NCBI GenBank assembly: GCA_038321545.1
Contig: JBBQFB010000001.1
Span: forward strand, 1-64,000
Source of the DNA: VFJZ01 sp038321545
GTDB lineage: Bacteria; Actinomycetota; Thermoleophilia; Gaiellales; F1-60-MAGs149
Direction of reading: 5' to 3'
DNA length: 64,000 nucleotides
In this document: piece after piece, positions 1-7,360 of the stretch
Numbering within the stretch: position 1 is the first letter of the stretch
Layout: each line of letters begins with the position of its first letter
The notes under the pieces: model-generated
Databases searched by the model: none
What the model saw: the letters and a program-made list of their open reading frames with translations, nothing else
Told to the model about the DNA's origin: nothing
Translations under genes and position numbers: made by a program

Positions 1-258
1 GGCCTGGAGGCGCTGGTCGGCACCGCGCTCGGGCCGCTCGACGGCGGCCGCCTGGGAGCGGAGCTGCTGATCGCGACGCTGGAGGCGTACTTCCGCGAGA
101 ACGGAAACGTCGCTGCGACCGCCCGGCGTCTCGGCGTGCACGAACGGACGGCGGTCTACCGGATCTCCCGGATCGAGGCGCTCACGGGCCTGCGCCTCGA
201 CGACGGCGACGACCGGTTCCGGCTGGAGCTCGCGGTGCGCGCCCGGGCGCTCCTCTAG
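1..258 (+). CDS. PucR/CdaR-type transcriptional regulator, C-terminal HTH (5' partial)
   Basis: The open frame enters from the left edge and ends at TAG 256-258, giving the last 85 residues. The stretch around residues 24-58 (LEAYFRENGNVAATARRLGV, then HERTAVYRISRIEALTG) is the PucR-type helix-turn-helix that ends sugar-diacid and purine-catabolism regulators of the CdaR/PucR family. The sensory N-terminal part lies outside the window, so the ligand cannot be inferred. A strong hairpin follows 20 bases after the stop. Family assignment is secure; the target genes are unknown. Confidence 0.85.
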   Translation, partial: GLEALVGTALGPLDGGRLGAELLIATLEAYFRENGNVAATARRLGVHERTAVYRISRIEALTGLRLDDGDDRFRLELAVRARALL

Positions 259-278
259 AACGCCTCGAGGACCGGGCC

Positions 279-310
279 GGGGGCGCCGCGCGTAGAGCTG
301 CGGCGCCCCC
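279..310 (+). terminator. Candidate terminator after the PucR-type gene
   Basis: A perfect 11-bp inverted repeat (279-289 with 300-310) encloses a 10-base loop. No T-run follows, as is usual in high-GC actinobacteria. Its place 20 bases after the stop fits a terminator. Confidence 0.65.
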
Positions 311-337
311 GGTTCGGTAACTCGCGGGTATTTCATA

Positions 338-366
338 GGGGCGTCTGCCGTCTTGTCGGCCGCCCC
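338..366. other. Hairpin in the pucR-dcd intergenic region
   Basis: GGGGCG at 338-343 pairs with CGCCCC at 361-366, and an inner GCCG/CGGC stem (347-350, 357-360) closes a six-base loop. It could end a minus-strand transcript reading through dcd, or be part of the unexplained structured region to its right. Confidence 0.4.
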
Positions 367-372
367 AACGCT

Positions 373-488
373 GGCTAGGCGATTCCCCGTCGGTACAGGG
401 GCACGCCCCTACGAGCGAGCACCTCCACTAGCCCGATGTAAACCTGTCAAGTTCGGACCACCTCCTTTCCGCGGTAAAACGAGGCTAG
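373..488. other. Structured intergenic region with 16S-tail-like sequence
   Basis: The 248 bases between the PucR gene and dcd hold no recognised gene but much structure. GGCTAG occurs at 373-378 and 483-488 and CTAGCC at 428-433, so two alternative pairings are possible. A further short hairpin lies at 398-410. On the plus strand, 455-470 closely resembles the 3' end of 16S rRNA (the anti-Shine-Dalgarno tail), and AACCTG precedes it as it does in 16S. On the minus strand the same bases form an unusually long Shine-Dalgarno match, 4 bases before a TTG at 450 that opens a 13-codon frame (450 down to 409). I cannot assign an RNA family. Confidence 0.4.
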
Positions 489-506
489 CACGGCGACCCG
501 CGCGAC

Positions 507-1076
507 TCAATCCCTCGTGAAGTTCCGCCAATACTCGGACGGCGTCGGCCCCACCTGACCCTGGTATTTGGAGCCCAGCCCGCTCGACCCATAGGGCTTT
601 GCAGCGGGGGTCGTCATCTCGAGGAACGAGATCTGTCCAACCTTCATCGACGCGTACAGCGTGATCGGCAGGTTGGAGACGTTGGCGAGCTCGAGCGTCA
701 CGTGCCCGTCGAAGCCGGGATCGATGAACCCGGCCGTCGAGTGGACTTGCAGGCCGAGCCGGCCGAGCGACGACTTGCCCTCCAGCCGGGCGACGAGATC
801 GACGCCGAGCGCGACCCGCTCGAGCGTCGCGCCGAGCACGAACTCGCCCGGGTGGAGGATGAACGCCTCGCCCTCGCCGGTCTCGACCAGCTCGGTCAGA
901 TCGGGCATCGGCTTCTTCACGTCGATGAAGCCGTACCGCGAGTTGCGGAACACGCGGAAGCGCCGATCGCACCGCACGTCGATCGACGCGGGCTGGATCA
1001 GATCGGCGTCGAACGGGTCGAGCCGGATCCGCCCTGCGGCGATCGCCTCGCGAATGCTGGTGTCGCTCAGGACCAT
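507..1076 (-). CDS. dcd: dCTP deaminase, probably bifunctional with dUTPase activity
   Basis: 189 residues, the usual length. It deaminates dCTP in the cytoplasm and, in the closely similar mycobacterial enzyme, also hydrolyses the dUTP formed, supplying dUMP for thymidylate synthesis. Visible family motifs are HPGEFVLGATLE (about 76-87), EGKSSLGRLGL then HSTAGFIDPGF (about 98-122) and a C-terminal SKYQGQVGPTPS. The bifunctional call rests on resemblance to the M. tuberculosis protein and is an inference. ATG at 1076 is supported by a TAGAAT -10 eight bases upstream, implying a leaderless mRNA. Divergent from gabT. Confidence 0.95.
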   Translation of the reverse strand: MVLSDTSIREAIAAGRIRLDPFDADLIQPASIDVRCDRRFRVFRNSRYGFIDVKKPMPDLTELVETGEGEAFILHPGEFVLGATLERVALGVDLVARLEGKSSLGRLGLQVHSTAGFIDPGFDGHVTLELANVSNLPITLYASMKVGQISFLEMTTPAAKPYGSSGLGSKYQGQVGPTPSEYWRNFTRD

Positions 1077-1084
1077 GGACGGCG

Positions 1085-1090
1085 ATTCTA
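1085..1090 (-). promoter_or_regulatory. -10 element of dcd (leaderless type)
   Basis: TAGAAT on the minus strand, 8 bases before the dcd ATG. No clear -35 is seen. Confidence 0.6.
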
Positions 1091-1109
1091 CGCGGCCCTG
1101 TATTCTGAG

Positions 1110-1115
1110 TAGCGT
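1110..1115 (+). promoter_or_regulatory. Candidate -10 for gabT with short upstream frame
   Basis: TAGCGT lies 35 bases before the gabT start. An ATG at 1125, nine bases after this element, opens a 14-codon frame that ends at 1169, overlapping the gabT start in another frame. It may be a leader peptide or chance. Confidence 0.3.
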
Positions 1116-1150
1116 TCATTCGTCATGCAGCCCGATTCCGAGGTGACACC

Positions 1151-2479
1151 GTGGGTTCGATCGTCCTGAACACCGAGATTCCCGGCCCCCGCTCGCGCGC
1201 CCTCACGGAGCGGAAGGACGCCACGATCGCACGCGCCAAGGGCCTGTGGATGCCGATGTGGATCGACCACGGCCGCGGTGCGCTGCTGCACGACGTCGAC
1301 GGCAACACGTTCATCGACTTCGCCGGCGGCATCGGCTGCCTGAACATCGGCCACGCGCACCCGCGCGTCGTCAAGGCCGTCCAGGACGCAGCTGCGAAGT
1401 TCCTCCACACCGACTTCACGATCGTGCCGTACGAGTCGTACGTCGCCCTGGCCGAGCGGCTGCTGCCGCTGGTGCCGATCAGCGGTGACAAGCGCGCCGC
1501 GTTCTTCAACTCGGGTGCGGAGGCGGTCGAGAACGCCATCAAGATCGCGAAGGCCGCCACGGGCCGACCGGCGGTGATCGCGTACGAGTCGGCGTTCCAT
1601 GGCCGGACGCACATGGCGATGTCGCTGACCTCGAAGGTGCATCCGTACAAGGCGGGCTTCGGCCCGTTCGCGCCCGAGGTCTACCGCGTGCAGTTCCCGA
1701 ATGCCTACACGCTCGGCCCCGACGCCGCCGAGATCGCGCTCGCCGACCTGCGCCGTGGACTGAAGACGCGGGTCGCGCCGGAGTCCGTCGCGGCGATCAT
1801 CATCGAGCCGGTGCAGGGCGAAGGCGGGTTCGTCCCCGCCAGCGCCGAGTACATGCGCGGCCTCCGTGAGATCTGCGACGAGCATGGCATCGTGCTGATC
1901 GCCGACGAGGTGCAGTCCGGCTTCGGCCGCACCGGTCGCATGTTCGCGATGGAGCACTTCGGCGTCGAACCCGACCTTGTGACGGTGGCGAAGTCGATCG
2001 CGGGCGGTGTCCCGATCTCCGGCGTGCTCGGCCGCGCCGCGATCATGGACGCACCGGACGACTCAACCATCGGCGGCACGTTCGTCGGCAACCCGCTCGG
2101 CTGCGAGGCGGCCGTCGCGGTGCTCGACGTGATCGCCGACGAGGGGTTGCTGGCACGTGGCGTCGAGATCGGCGAGCGCCTGCGCTCGGCGTACGAGGAC
2201 CTCCAGCACCGCACACCGGCGATCGGTGACGTCCGCGGCCTTGGCCCGATGCTCGGCGTCGAGTTCGTCCGAGAGGGCGACGGCTCTCCCGACCCAGACC
2301 TCGCCTCGGCGATCGTCGCGGAGTCGCTCAGCCGTGGTCTGATTCTGCTGAAGGCAGGCGTCAGCGGCAATGTGATCCGAACGCTCGTACCACTTGTGAT
2401 CAGTGATGTGGAGCTGGACGAGGCGATTGAAGTCTTCAGCTCCGCCGTCGTCGCGGCGACCGCCACCGTCACCGCCTAG
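1151..2479 (+). CDS. gabT: 4-aminobutyrate aminotransferase (class III PLP aminotransferase)
   Basis: 442 residues, typical of the family. It transfers the amino group of GABA to 2-oxoglutarate, giving succinate semialdehyde and glutamate. FNSGAEAVENAIKIAK (phosphate-binding region), IIIEPVQGEGGF, the DEVQSGFGRTG motif and the PLP lysine K281 in VAKSIAGG are all present. GTG at 1151 has GAGGTG at good spacing. Other omega-aminotransferases (ornithine, 5-aminovalerate) share this fold, so the exact substrate is inferred. No succinate-semialdehyde dehydrogenase lies beside it. The divergent neighbour is dcd. Confidence 0.88.
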   Translation: MGSIVLNTEIPGPRSRALTERKDATIARAKGLWMPMWIDHGRGALLHDVDGNTFIDFAGGIGCLNIGHAHPRVVKAVQDAAAKFLHTDFTIVPYESYVALAERLLPLVPISGDKRAAFFNSGAEAVENAIKIAKAATGRPAVIAYESAFHGRTHMAMSLTSKVHPYKAGFGPFAPEVYRVQFPNAYTLGPDAAEIALADLRRGLKTRVAPESVAAIIIEPVQGEGGFVPASAEYMRGLREICDEHGIVLIADEVQSGFGRTGRMFAMEHFGVEPDLVTVAKSIAGGVPISGVLGRAAIMDAPDDSTIGGTFVGNPLGCEAAVAVLDVIADEGLLARGVEIGERLRSAYEDLQHRTPAIGDVRGLGPMLGVEFVREGDGSPDPDLASAIVAESLSRGLILLKAGVSGNVIRTLVPLVISDVELDEAIEVFSSAVVAATATVTA

Positions 2480-2606
2480 GGGGCAGACCCCCGTCGGGAG
2501 GTGCGGTTATCCGTACGGGACGTTAGGGGGGTAACCCGCCGGACGTTTCGGCAACTTCGGGACGGGGAAGACGGTTCTGGTGTTGCGTCCTCGTCGGGAT
2601 CGCGGC

Positions 2607-2612
2607 TACAAC
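2607..2612 (+). promoter_or_regulatory. -10-like element before the CAP-domain gene
   Basis: TACAAC, 8 bases before GTG 2621. It has the spacing of the other leaderless promoters but ends in C instead of T. Confidence 0.35.
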
Positions 2613-2620
2613 CCGACGCG

Positions 2621-3070
2621 GTGCGACGAGCCCTAGTCTGCCTCACGGTTCTCCTGTTCATGATCCCGGCCTCCGCCGGTGCGTCGTCGTCGCTGGGTCG
2701 GCAGGTGCTGAAGGGCATCAACGCGCAGCGACACGCGCACGGCCTGCGCCCGCTCCGCCTGGCCGGTGCGCTGGGCAGGGTCGCGGGCAGCCACTCGCGC
2801 TTCATGGCGCATGTCCGCCGTCTCCAGCACGAGTCGGCTGACGGCACGTCGGCGACGGTGCGGATCCGGCGCGCAATGCGCGTCCACCGTTCCGGCGAGG
2901 CAATCGCGTTCGCGTCCGACGCCCGGGCGATCGTCAGCTCGTGGATGGCGAGCCCGCCGCACCGCAAGCTCCTCCTCTCACCGGGCTATCGCGTCGTCGG
3001 CGTCGGCGTCGTCCGCGGCACGTACGACAGCTATCGCGTGCTGTACGCGACGGCTGATCTCGGCGCCTGA
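2621..3070 (+). CDS. Secreted CAP/SCP-domain protein (YkwD-like)
   Basis: 149 residues from GTG 2621. I chose this start because it gives a proper signal peptide (RR, then a hydrophobic run to ASAGA at about residue 21). A GTG at 2501 is in frame, but it adds 40 unconvincing residues and has GGGAGG directly against it. The mature part is a small CAP domain: INAQRHAHGLRPL, then GSHSRFMA, GEAIAF, SSWMASPPHR and VVGVGVVRG, the order seen in bacterial YkwD proteins. Such proteins are extracellular and their biochemical role is mostly unknown. No operon partner. Confidence 0.8.
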   Translation: MRRALVCLTVLLFMIPASAGASSSLGRQVLKGINAQRHAHGLRPLRLAGALGRVAGSHSRFMAHVRRLQHESADGTSATVRIRRAMRVHRSGEAIAFASDARAIVSSWMASPPHRKLLLSPGYRVVGVGVVRGTYDSYRVLYATADLGA

Positions 3071-3089
3071 CGTCGCCTGGGGTCCCAGC

Positions 3090-3140
3090 GTCGCCTCCGC
3101 GCTTGCGGCTGGTGACGGCCTCCGACAGGTGCCAGGCACC
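3090..3140. repeat. Repeat module B, copy 1, with palindrome
   Basis: Bases 3090-3114 are identical, 25 of 25, to 53915-53939, and similar to 54320-54344. Directly after it, 3128-3140 is a perfect six-base palindrome with one central base (GGTGCC-A-GGCACC). Confidence 0.75.
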
Positions 3141-3170
3141 AGAATCGATGCATCCTCGGCGTCAGCGATC

Positions 3171-3220
3171 GGCCTCGTCCCGGATCCGGATGGGGTCATC
3201 ACCTGGCACTTGAGACGTCC
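3171..3220. repeat. Repeat module A, copy 1
   Basis: Bases 3172-3220 match 53862-53910 at all 49 positions although they lie about 50 kb apart. 54266-54315 is a third copy with three mismatches. In this locus the modules occur in the order B then A; at 53.9 kb they occur as A then B. Confidence 0.85.
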
Positions 3221-3473
3221 ACCTGTCGCTCGCTCGGCCTACGGCGGCCCCAGGCCACCGATCGCAAGCGCCAAAACGACTCAACTCCTCCCGGCATCAA
3301 CGCCGATGAAACCATCCACCACCGCGATGCCGATCGCAGCCTCGGCTCGGCGGCTCGGCATTGTCACGCTCAAGGTGGTCAATGCCACCGCCGATAGAAG
3401 GAGCGTGAACCGTCGTCGCGGTAGCGACCCGAACGACCCCATTGAGTCCGAGCACGGATGCGAGGCAGGCGCG

Positions 3474-3908
3474 TTGGGCGATTTCCATGTCAAGAAGATC
3501 ATCCTTCCCAGCGGCAAGGCCGTTGAGATCGTCTATTTCGACGCTCTCGGGGGAGGCGATGAGGCCGCCGCGACGCTCGCGGAAGGCCTGCGCCCCGACT
3601 CGCCGAGCGTCGCCGCGCCCGCACTCGAGGTGTGCCCGTGCTGCGAGGCGGCACTCGTCTACCCGATCGACTGGCGCGAGGCCGAGTCGGACCGCTGGGA
3701 GCTCGAGTTGCGCTGCCCGGCATGCGAATGGCGCAACCGCAGCACGTTCGACCAGGAGGCCGTCGAGCGCTTCGACGACGTGCTGAACGCTGCCACCGAC
3801 TCGCTGATCGACACCCTCGAACGTGTCTCCCGCGACAACATGCGCGCCGAGATCGACCGCTTCGTCGAGGCGCTCGAGCAGAACCACATCCTGCCGTTCG
3901 ACTTCTGA
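3474..3908 (+). CDS. Zinc-ribbon-like protein of unknown function
   Basis: 144 residues from TTG 3474, which has GAGGCAGG about 5 bases upstream. This start is preferred over the in-frame GTG 3403 because the compact domain begins with VKKIILPSGKAVEIVYFD. CPCC at 54-57 and CPAC at 81-84 form a likely four-cysteine zinc site. After that comes an acidic, probably helical tail from about 90 to the end (EAVERFDDVL, VSRDNMRAEIDRFVEALE). It is likely cytoplasmic, having no signal or membrane segment. I do not recognise a function; it sits just before a membrane kinase gene transcribed in the same direction. Confidence 0.7.
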   Translation: MGDFHVKKIILPSGKAVEIVYFDALGGGDEAAATLAEGLRPDSPSVAAPALEVCPCCEAALVYPIDWREAESDRWELELRCPACEWRNRSTFDQEAVERFDDVLNAATDSLIDTLERVSRDNMRAEIDRFVEALEQNHILPFDF

Positions 3909-3946
3909 GGCCCCGCCGAACGGGCCCTACCGCCACCCCGAGCCGC

Positions 3947-3952
3947 TAGATT
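3947..3952 (+). promoter_or_regulatory. -10 element of the Ser/Thr kinase gene (leaderless type)
   Basis: TAGATT, 7 bases before GTG 3960. It overlaps the alternative TTG 3951, which argues against that start. Confidence 0.6.
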
Positions 3953-3959
3953 GCGGCTG

Positions 3960-5666
3960 GTGATTGGCGAGGTCGTCGGTGGGCGCTATTCGCTCGAGGA
4001 GCGCCTCGGATCCGGTGGCTCGTCCTCGGTGTGGCGAGCCCGCGACCAGCAGTCGGGTCGTGAGGTGGCCGTGAAGCTGCTGCACCTCGACGCCGCGGAG
4101 TCGCCAGAGGCGCTCGCCCGGTTCGATCGCGAAGCCCGTGTACTCGAGGGAATCGCGAACCCGAACACCGTCGAGCTGCTCGACCGCGGTGACCTGGACG
4201 GCCGGCCGTACCTCGTGTTCGAACTGATCGACGGCACCGACCTGCGGGAGCGGTTGCGGCAGGACGGCATGATCGGCATCGCCGACGCGCTCGCGATCGC
4301 GACGCAGGTGGCGAACGGCCTCGCAGCCGCCCACTCGCGACGCTGTGTGCACCGCGACCTGAAGCCCGGCAACATCCTGATCGCCGACGACGGCCGTGTC
4401 TGCGTTGCCGACTTCGGTATCGCCCGCGCCATCGAGGAGCCCGGCCTGACGCAGCCCGGACGGGTGCTCGGCACCGGCGAGTACGTGTCGCCCGAACAGG
4501 CGCTGGGACGGAAGGTCGACGCGCGCTCCGACCTGTACGCCCTCGGCGTCGTGCTGTACGAGATGCTCGCCGGGCGGCCCCCGTTCCGCGGCTCCGGCTT
4601 CGCCGACGTCGCCGCGCGCCACGTGCGGGACGAGCCGCCGCCGATCGGCGACCTGCGGCCGAACCTGCCCGCGGGCCTGTCCGCACTCATCTCCGCGCTG
4701 CTCGCGAAGTCGCCCGCCGATCGGCCACAGGACGCTGCCACGGTGCGGGCGGGGCTGCGGCAGATCCTGCAGCACGTCGCGGCGGCCGAGCCCGACCCGA
4801 GCCCGCTCGTCGTCGCTGCGCTGCGGGAGACCGACGACGCGGAGCCGGCAACCGGCGAGTACGACACGCTCGAGGATCCCGGCCCGAGCCACCTCGGCGA
4901 GCTGGCGCCCTGGGAGGACGTCACGCCCTCGTCGATGAACTTCGACCATGGCGGAGCAATCCACCTCGAGTCCGCCCCGTACCGCGTGCCCGCCAGCGCG
5001 CGCGAGAACGCCGGCGCCCTGCGCTGGGCGGCAGTGCTCGCGCTCGGCGTCGCGATCGGCGGCATCGCCCTCCTGCTGGCGCTGACTGGCTCGGACACCA
5101 CCACCGGCGCCGCCGACACCACCACGGCGCCCGCAGCCGCCACGACGACAGCCGCCGCTACCACCGAGACGGAGGTCGACACCGCGACCGCGGCGACCAC
5201 CGAGGCGGCCGCCGCGGCGCTCGAGGTGCAGACGGCGCTGACGTTCGACCCGCCACCCGGCGACGGCTCGGAGAACGACGACCAGGCGCAGCAGGCGATC
5301 GACGGCGACGCGGCGACCTTCTGGGAGACCGAGCTGTACCGCTCCGACCCCGTGCTGTCGAAGGGCGGAGTCGGTCTCGTGCTTGCCCTGCCGCAGCGCG
5401 AGCAGGTCGCCGCCGTCGACCTCCGCACGCCGGCGCCCGGGTTCACGACGGCGATCTACACATCGGCCGTGGCCGCGCCGCCCGACGCCCTGGACGGCTG
5501 GGACATCGCCGCCCCGGGGCGCGAGATCTCGAAGACGCGCCAGCGCATCGAGTTCGCCAAGCCCGTCCGTGCCCGCTTCGTCCTGATCTGGATCACGCGC
5601 CTGGCACCGGCCGAAGGATCGGGCTTCTCGGCCCGGATCGCCGAGGCCCAGGTGCTCGGATCGTGA
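3960..5666 (+). CDS. Membrane Ser/Thr protein kinase with an extracellular discoidin-like domain
   Basis: 568 residues from GTG 3960 (an in-frame TTG at 3951 lies inside the -10). The Hanks-type kinase domain spans about 10-265. It has a glycine loop GSGGSSSV (17-24), K39, E58, HRDLKPGN (131-138), DFG (151-153) and GTGEYVSPE in the activation segment, so it should be active. A linker leads to one membrane helix near 353-375. A Thr/Ala-rich stretch follows, then a domain of about 150 residues resembling F5/8 type C (discoidin) folds: IDGDAATFWETE, VDLRTPAPG, RARFVLIWITRL. Kinase inside and ligand-binding outside is the common actinobacterial layout. No phosphatase neighbour is seen. Confidence 0.9.
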   Translation: MIGEVVGGRYSLEERLGSGGSSSVWRARDQQSGREVAVKLLHLDAAESPEALARFDREARVLEGIANPNTVELLDRGDLDGRPYLVFELIDGTDLRERLRQDGMIGIADALAIATQVANGLAAAHSRRCVHRDLKPGNILIADDGRVCVADFGIARAIEEPGLTQPGRVLGTGEYVSPEQALGRKVDARSDLYALGVVLYEMLAGRPPFRGSGFADVAARHVRDEPPPIGDLRPNLPAGLSALISALLAKSPADRPQDAATVRAGLRQILQHVAAAEPDPSPLVVAALRETDDAEPATGEYDTLEDPGPSHLGELAPWEDVTPSSMNFDHGGAIHLESAPYRVPASARENAGALRWAAVLALGVAIGGIALLLALTGSDTTTGAADTTTAPAAATTTAAATTETEVDTATAATTEAAAAALEVQTALTFDPPPGDGSENDDQAQQAIDGDAATFWETELYRSDPVLSKGGVGLVLALPQREQVAAVDLRTPAPGFTTAIYTSAVAAPPDALDGWDIAAPGREISKTRQRIEFAKPVRARFVLIWITRLAPAEGSGFSARIAEAQVLGS

Positions 5667-5668
5667 CG

Positions 5669-5674
5669 TAGACT
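5669..5674 (+). promoter_or_regulatory. -10 element of proA (leaderless type)
   Basis: TAGACT, 6 bases before the proA ATG and 2 bases after the kinase stop codon. Confidence 0.6.
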
Positions 5675-5680
5675 CGCTCT

Positions 5681-6934
5681 ATGGCTGCTGTCGGAGACGA
5701 TCTCGCAGTTCGCGGGCGCGCGGCGCAGCGCACGCTGGCGCAGCTCGGTCGCGACCGCAAGGACGCGGCGCTGCACGCGATCGCCGACGCCATCCTGACG
5801 CGTCGCGCGGAGATCCTCGCTGCCAACGGCGGCGACGTCGAGCAGGGCCGCGGCGACGGCCTCTCGATCGCGCTGCTCGACCGGCTGAAGCTCGACGACG
5901 CGCGCATCGATGCGCTCGCCGACGCCGCCCGCGCAATCGCGGCGCTGCCCGACCCGTGCGGCGAGGTGGAGGCCGGCTGGCGCCTCGGCAACGACCTCGA
6001 CGTGACCCGAGTGCGCGTGCCGCTGGGCCGCGTGCTGGTGGTGTACGAGGCGCGGCCGAACGTCACCATCGACGTCGCCGCCCTCTGTCTGAAGAGCGGT
6101 AACGTCGCGATCCTGCGCGGATCGCGATCGGCGAACGCCACCAACGCGGCGCTGCTCGCCGCGGTGCACGAGGGGCTCGACGCGTGCGACCTGCCGCGCG
6201 ATATCGTGATCTCCGTCATCGCCTCCCACGACGAGCTGGCGATGCTCGTCGCCGACGCGTGCAACGCCGACGTCGTGATCCCGCGCGGCGGCGAGGCCCT
6301 GAAGGACTTCCTGCTCGAGCACGCCCGGATCCCGGTGCTCGCCGCAGCCGGCGGCAACTGCCACGTCTACGTCGACGCCAGCGCCGATCCCGCGATGGCC
6401 GAGCGGATCGCCGTAAACGCCAAGACCCAGCGCCCAGGCGTGTGCAACGCGGCCGAGACGCTGCTCGTGCACGCCGACGCGGCGCCCGCCGTGCTGCCGC
6501 GCACGCTCGCCGAGCTGCATCGTCGCGGCGTCGAGCTGCGCGGCTGTGACCGCACGCGGGCCCTGGCGGGGTCGACGCCGGTCGTACCGGCCGACGAGGA
6601 CGACTACGCGACCGAGTTCCTCGACCTGGTGCTGGCCGTCCGCGTCGTCGACTCGCTCGACGACGCGATCGACCACATCGCCCGCTACGCGACTGGTCAC
6701 TCCGAGGCGATCGTGACGGCGTCGCTGCACGCGGCCGAGCGATTCACGCGCGAGGTTGACTCGGCCTGCGTCTACGTCAACGCGTCCACCCGGTTCACCG
6801 ACGGCGGCGAGTTCGGGTTCGGCGCCGAGATCGGCAACTCCACGTCACGCCTGCACGTTCGCGGGCCGATCGGCCTGCGCGACCTGACGACCATGAAGTA
6901 CGTGGTGCGCGGCGACGGCCAGGTCCGCGGATAG
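5681..6934 (+). CDS. proA: Gamma-glutamyl phosphate reductase
   Basis: 417 residues, family length. It reduces gamma-glutamyl phosphate with NADPH to glutamate semialdehyde in proline synthesis. RVPLGRVLVVYEARPNVT, a nucleotide-binding LRGSRSANATN, the PRGGEAL motif, the catalytic cysteine in TQRPGVCNAAETLL and the C-terminal FGFGAEIGNSTSRLH are all present. proB is not in the window, so the gene is separated from its usual partner. ATG 5681 is fixed by a -10 only 6 bases upstream. Confidence 0.95.
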   Translation: MAAVGDDLAVRGRAAQRTLAQLGRDRKDAALHAIADAILTRRAEILAANGGDVEQGRGDGLSIALLDRLKLDDARIDALADAARAIAALPDPCGEVEAGWRLGNDLDVTRVRVPLGRVLVVYEARPNVTIDVAALCLKSGNVAILRGSRSANATNAALLAAVHEGLDACDLPRDIVISVIASHDELAMLVADACNADVVIPRGGEALKDFLLEHARIPVLAAAGGNCHVYVDASADPAMAERIAVNAKTQRPGVCNAAETLLVHADAAPAVLPRTLAELHRRGVELRGCDRTRALAGSTPVVPADEDDYATEFLDLVLAVRVVDSLDDAIDHIARYATGHSEAIVTASLHAAERFTREVDSACVYVNASTRFTDGGEFGFGAEIGNSTSRLHVRGPIGLRDLTTMKYVVRGDGQVRG

Positions 6935-6950
6935 GCGTATTTTTCGCGTC

Positions 6951-6967
6951 GGCTGGAGGATCTCTCC
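6951..6967 (+). terminator. Small hairpin between proA and the PilZ gene
   Basis: CTGGAG and CTCCAG pair around a five-base loop just after proA. The stem is only 6 bp, so this may be a weak terminator. Confidence 0.3.
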
Positions 6968-7027
6968 AGCGTAACCTGCTGGATTCTGTTCAACCCTTGC
7001 AACATTCGTGCCGATGTAGGAGTCAGA

Positions 7028-7351
7028 GTGACCGCGTTCCCGCATCTCGCCGGCCGCGCCCTCGACCGGCGCCGCCCGGCCTGGCCGGCCCTCGCTCGGC
7101 TGACCGATGACCGAGGCGAGCACACCGTGTCGATCCGAGACGTGTCGGAGGCCGGCCTGTCCCTGTTCGCCGACGGTCGCGCCGGTGACGCGCTCGGCGT
7201 CGTGCTGCTGGCCCGTGACGGCTCGGCGCTCGGGGAGCCGCTGCCGGCGACCGTCGTCTACGTCGACCGCGGCGAGGCGGGCAACGTCATGGGGATCACG
7301 TTCGCCGATCCCGGTTCCGCCGCCGTCGCCCTCCGTCAACTCGCCGCCTGA
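7028..7351 (+). CDS. Small PilZ-like domain protein
   Basis: 107 residues from GTG 7028, with AGGAG 6 bases upstream. A basic start (RALDRRRPAWPALARL) is followed by DVSEAG, matching the second PilZ c-di-GMP motif DxSxxG, and by GITFADP near the end. The first motif RxxxR is not clearly formed, so c-di-GMP binding is uncertain. No membrane segment. Nine bases separate it from a second PilZ-like gene, and they probably form one transcript. Confidence 0.7.
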   Translation: MTAFPHLAGRALDRRRPAWPALARLTDDRGEHTVSIRDVSEAGLSLFADGRAGDALGVVLLARDGSALGEPLPATVVYVDRGEAGNVMGITFADPGSAAVALRQLAA

Positions 7352-7360
7352 GAGACGCCC

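Larger units (their letters stand above)
3071..3473. other. Intergenic spacer carrying repeat copies
   Basis: 403 bases with no convincing gene. It holds two repeat modules shared with 53.6-54.4 kb, a short palindrome at 3128-3140 and an inverted repeat (GGCATTG 3357-3363, CAATGCC 3380-3386). No promoter could be fixed for the downstream gene; an AAGGAG at 3396-3401 sits too close to GTG 3403 to be a good start. Confidence 0.6.

Noticed and set aside
373..433. Possible tRNA between the GGCTAG/CTAGCC arms
   Set aside because: Only 61 bases between arm ends, no anticodon arm or T-loop sequence; not a cloverleaf.
430..490. Resemblance to bacterial SRP (4.5S) RNA around a GTCAAGTTCGGA stretch
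   Set aside because: The defining GGAAGGAAGCAGC apical loop is absent and the flanks do not pair as helix 8.
2501..2620. GTG 2501 as start of the CAP-domain gene
   Set aside because: It would put 40 non-hydrophobic residues before a good signal peptide, and its SD-like GGGAGG touches the start codon.
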